From Methanoregulaceae archaeon UBA288 (GTDB lineage: Archaea > Halobacteriota > Methanomicrobia > Methanomicrobiales > Methanospirillaceae), in NCBI GenBank assembly GCA_002495225.1, contig DAEF01000108.1:828-6669 (forward strand): a stretch of 5,842 nt of DNA, read 5' to 3'. This document shows, piece by piece, positions 4,753 through 5,842 of this stretch. The notes under the pieces are model-generated. The model had not been told where the DNA came from. It saw only the letters and a list, made by a program, of their open reading frames with translations, and did not search any database. A program made the position numbers and the translations under genes. How positions within the stretch are numbered: the stretch's first letter is position 1; every line of letters starts with the position of its first letter.

Positions 4753-5842
4753 CGGCGAAGACGCGGGCCGATCAGGGCTACTGCCTCTTCCTCGCCGAGC
4801 GGATGCTCGACCTCGTGCCCCGGCTCCGCGACGAGATCGACGGCGTCCGGAACGGGGAGGACGTCGAGGCCGTCCACCGCATGCGCGTCGCGAGCCGCCG
4901 GCTCCGCGCGGTCCTCCCGCTATTCTCCGGCTGCACCGGGCGGCGCGAGCTCCGGCGCTGGCGGCGCGAGCTGCGGCAGGTCACGCGCGCCCTCGGCGCG
5001 GCCCGGGACACGGACGTCAGGATCGACTTCGTCCTGGCCTTCGCGGCCCGGCTCCCCCGGGCGAGCGAACCGGACGGCCGAAACGCGGCTCCGCCCGCGG
5101 CGGGCCTGTTCCCGCCGATCCGCGCCCTGCTCCCCCGCCTCGGGCTCGAACCCGAACGTCGCCGCGACCTCGAGGACGCGCTCCCGGCCGGCCCGGGCCC
5201 GGCGGACCAGCAGGGGATCGCATGCCTCCTGCTCCGCCTCGTGCAGCAGCGCGAGGCCCTGCAGCCCGGCGTCGTCGCGGCCATGGACCGGCTCGAGGAG
5301 CGCCGCCTGCTCGACCGCTTGGCCGACCGGGCGGGGAGGGCCGGGGCCCGCGCCCGGGACGCCGGTGCCCGGGCCCGGTCCGCGGCCGCATTCGAAGCCG
5401 CGCACGGGCACGCGCGGCTCCGCTGCGACGAGGTCCTCTCCCTCGCCCCGGCCCTCCGCGATCCGACCCGCGTGGCCGAGCACCACGCGATGCGCATCGC
5501 GACAAAGCGGCTCCGGTACACGCTCGAGACCTTCGCGCCGCTCTACGACGACGGGCTGAAGGCCGAGCTGAAGGCGCTCCGGCGGCTGCAGGAGGCCCTC
5601 GGGCGTCTCCACGACTGCGACGTCTGGATCGCGGAGCTCCCGGTCTTTCTCGAGGAGGAGCGCGCCCGGGCCCGCGCGTACTTCGGCCACGACGCCTGCC
5701 TTTCCTCGATCGAGCCGGGGGTCCTCCAGCTCCTGGCGGACCGGACCGCCGCGCGGGCGCGGCTCCACGCCGCGGCCCTCGCGGACTGGGAGGAGCTCGA
5801 GCGCGACCGGTACGTCGAGGGCCTGATCGACCGGCTCGCCGC
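4749..5842 (+). CDS. CHAD domain protein, 3' end outside window
   Basis: ATG at 4749 overlaps the ppk1 stop (ATGA), and the frame stays open for 364 codons to the window edge. CHAD domains are alpha-helical proteins with a basic surface that binds polyphosphate. The two diagnostic helices are present. AVHRMRVASRRLRAVLPLF at residues 41-59 carries His43, Arg46, Arg50, Arg51 and Arg53. HHAMRIATKRLRYTLETF at 245-262 carries His245, His246, Arg249, Lys253, Arg254 and Arg256. Each is followed by a family-type stretch: LRQVTRALGAARDTDV, and LRRLQEALGRLHDCDVW. Between them lies a long, variable Arg/Ala-rich part including a duplicated heptad (198-211). The helix WEELERDRY close to the edge resembles the usual CHAD end, so probably little is missing. 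No N-terminal CYTH or other domain precedes the CHAD fold. Coupling to ppk1 fits a role in binding or organising the polyphosphate made by PPK1, which is inferred. Confidence 0.9.
   Translation, partial: MTAKTRADQGYCLFLAERMLDLVPRLRDEIDGVRNGEDVEAVHRMRVASRRLRAVLPLFSGCTGRRELRRWRRELRQVTRALGAARDTDVRIDFVLAFAARLPRASEPDGRNAAPPAAGLFPPIRALLPRLGLEPERRRDLEDALPAGPGPADQQGIACLLLRLVQQREALQPGVVAAMDRLEERRLLDRLADRAGRAGARARDAGARARSAAAFEAAHGHARLRCDEVLSLAPALRDPTRVAEHHAMRIATKRLRYTLETFAPLYDDGLKAELKALRRLQEALGRLHDCDVWIAELPVFLEEERARARAYFGHDACLSSIEPGVLQLLADRTAARARLHAAALADWEELERDRYVEGLIDRLA
5340..5381 (+). repeat. tandem 21-bp duplication within the CHAD gene (heptad AGARAR-D/S)
   Basis: Two adjacent 21-bp units (5340-5360 and 5361-5381) agree at 17 of 21 positions by direct comparison. 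They encode AGARARD and AGARARS, residues 198-211 of the CHAD protein. The unit keeps the reading frame and adds two helical turns with four arginines. It may be a recent in-frame duplication in GC-rich DNA. Confidence 0.6.

Noticed and set aside
4920..5768. 282-codon open frame on the minus strand opposite the CHAD gene
   Set aside because: The plus-strand frame carries both diagnostic CHAD helices; the antisense product is low-complexity Arg/Pro/Glu.
1..5842. Mobile element, CRISPR array, defence or toxin-antitoxin system
   Set aside because: No transposase or integrase motifs, no terminal or regularly spaced repeats. The Mut7-C domain is PIN-like, but it lacks an adjacent antitoxin and lies in an amrS overlap, so a toxin-antitoxin reading is not supported.

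Overview
The window looks like an archaeal chromosome segment of very high G+C (by eye around 70%). The archaeal assignment rests on four things: an archaeal-type UMP kinase, TATA-like box A elements placed about 25-30 bp before several starts, very short leaders, and GGTG/GAGG-type ribosome binding sites. The gene content (AmmeMemoRadiSam radical SAM enzyme, Mut7-C protein, PPK1 and a CHAD protein) resembles methanogens of the Methanomicrobia, but that is an inference. The proteins are rich in Arg, Ala and Leu and are not strongly acidic, which argues against a typical haloarchaeon.

Layout. On the minus strand at the left edge lies the 5' part of a probable tRNA (bases 1-23), preceded in transcription order by pyrH (UMP kinase, 77-817). 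A 43-bp divergent intergenic region (818-860) separates pyrH from a plus-strand run. That run begins with a 48-residue zinc-ribbon protein (861-1007), followed by amrS (1044-2063) and, overlapping it by 26 bp, a Mut7-C domain protein with a TTG start (2038-2550). A 63-bp gap with its own TATA box and Shine-Dalgarno sequence precedes ppk1 (2614-4752). The ppk1 stop codon overlaps the start of a CHAD-domain gene (ATGA), which runs off the right edge (4749-5842).

How the genes work together. The clearest functional unit is ppk1-CHAD: PPK1 makes polyphosphate from ATP, and CHAD domains bind polyphosphate, so the overlap suggests coupled synthesis of enzyme and binding protein. The zinc ribbon, amrS and Mut7-C genes form a compact cluster whose three products all carry cysteine pairs likely to bind metal. 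Their common purpose is unknown. pyrH is transcribed the other way and serves pyrimidine nucleotide synthesis.

The window is almost fully coding. No stretch of 300 bases lacks a gene, and I see no insertion sequence, CRISPR array, integrase or attachment site. I did not find a convincing new defence or mobile system. The items most worth a second look are the small zinc-ribbon gene, the coupling of the Mut7-C protein to amrS, and the ppk1-CHAD pair with its internal heptad duplication.
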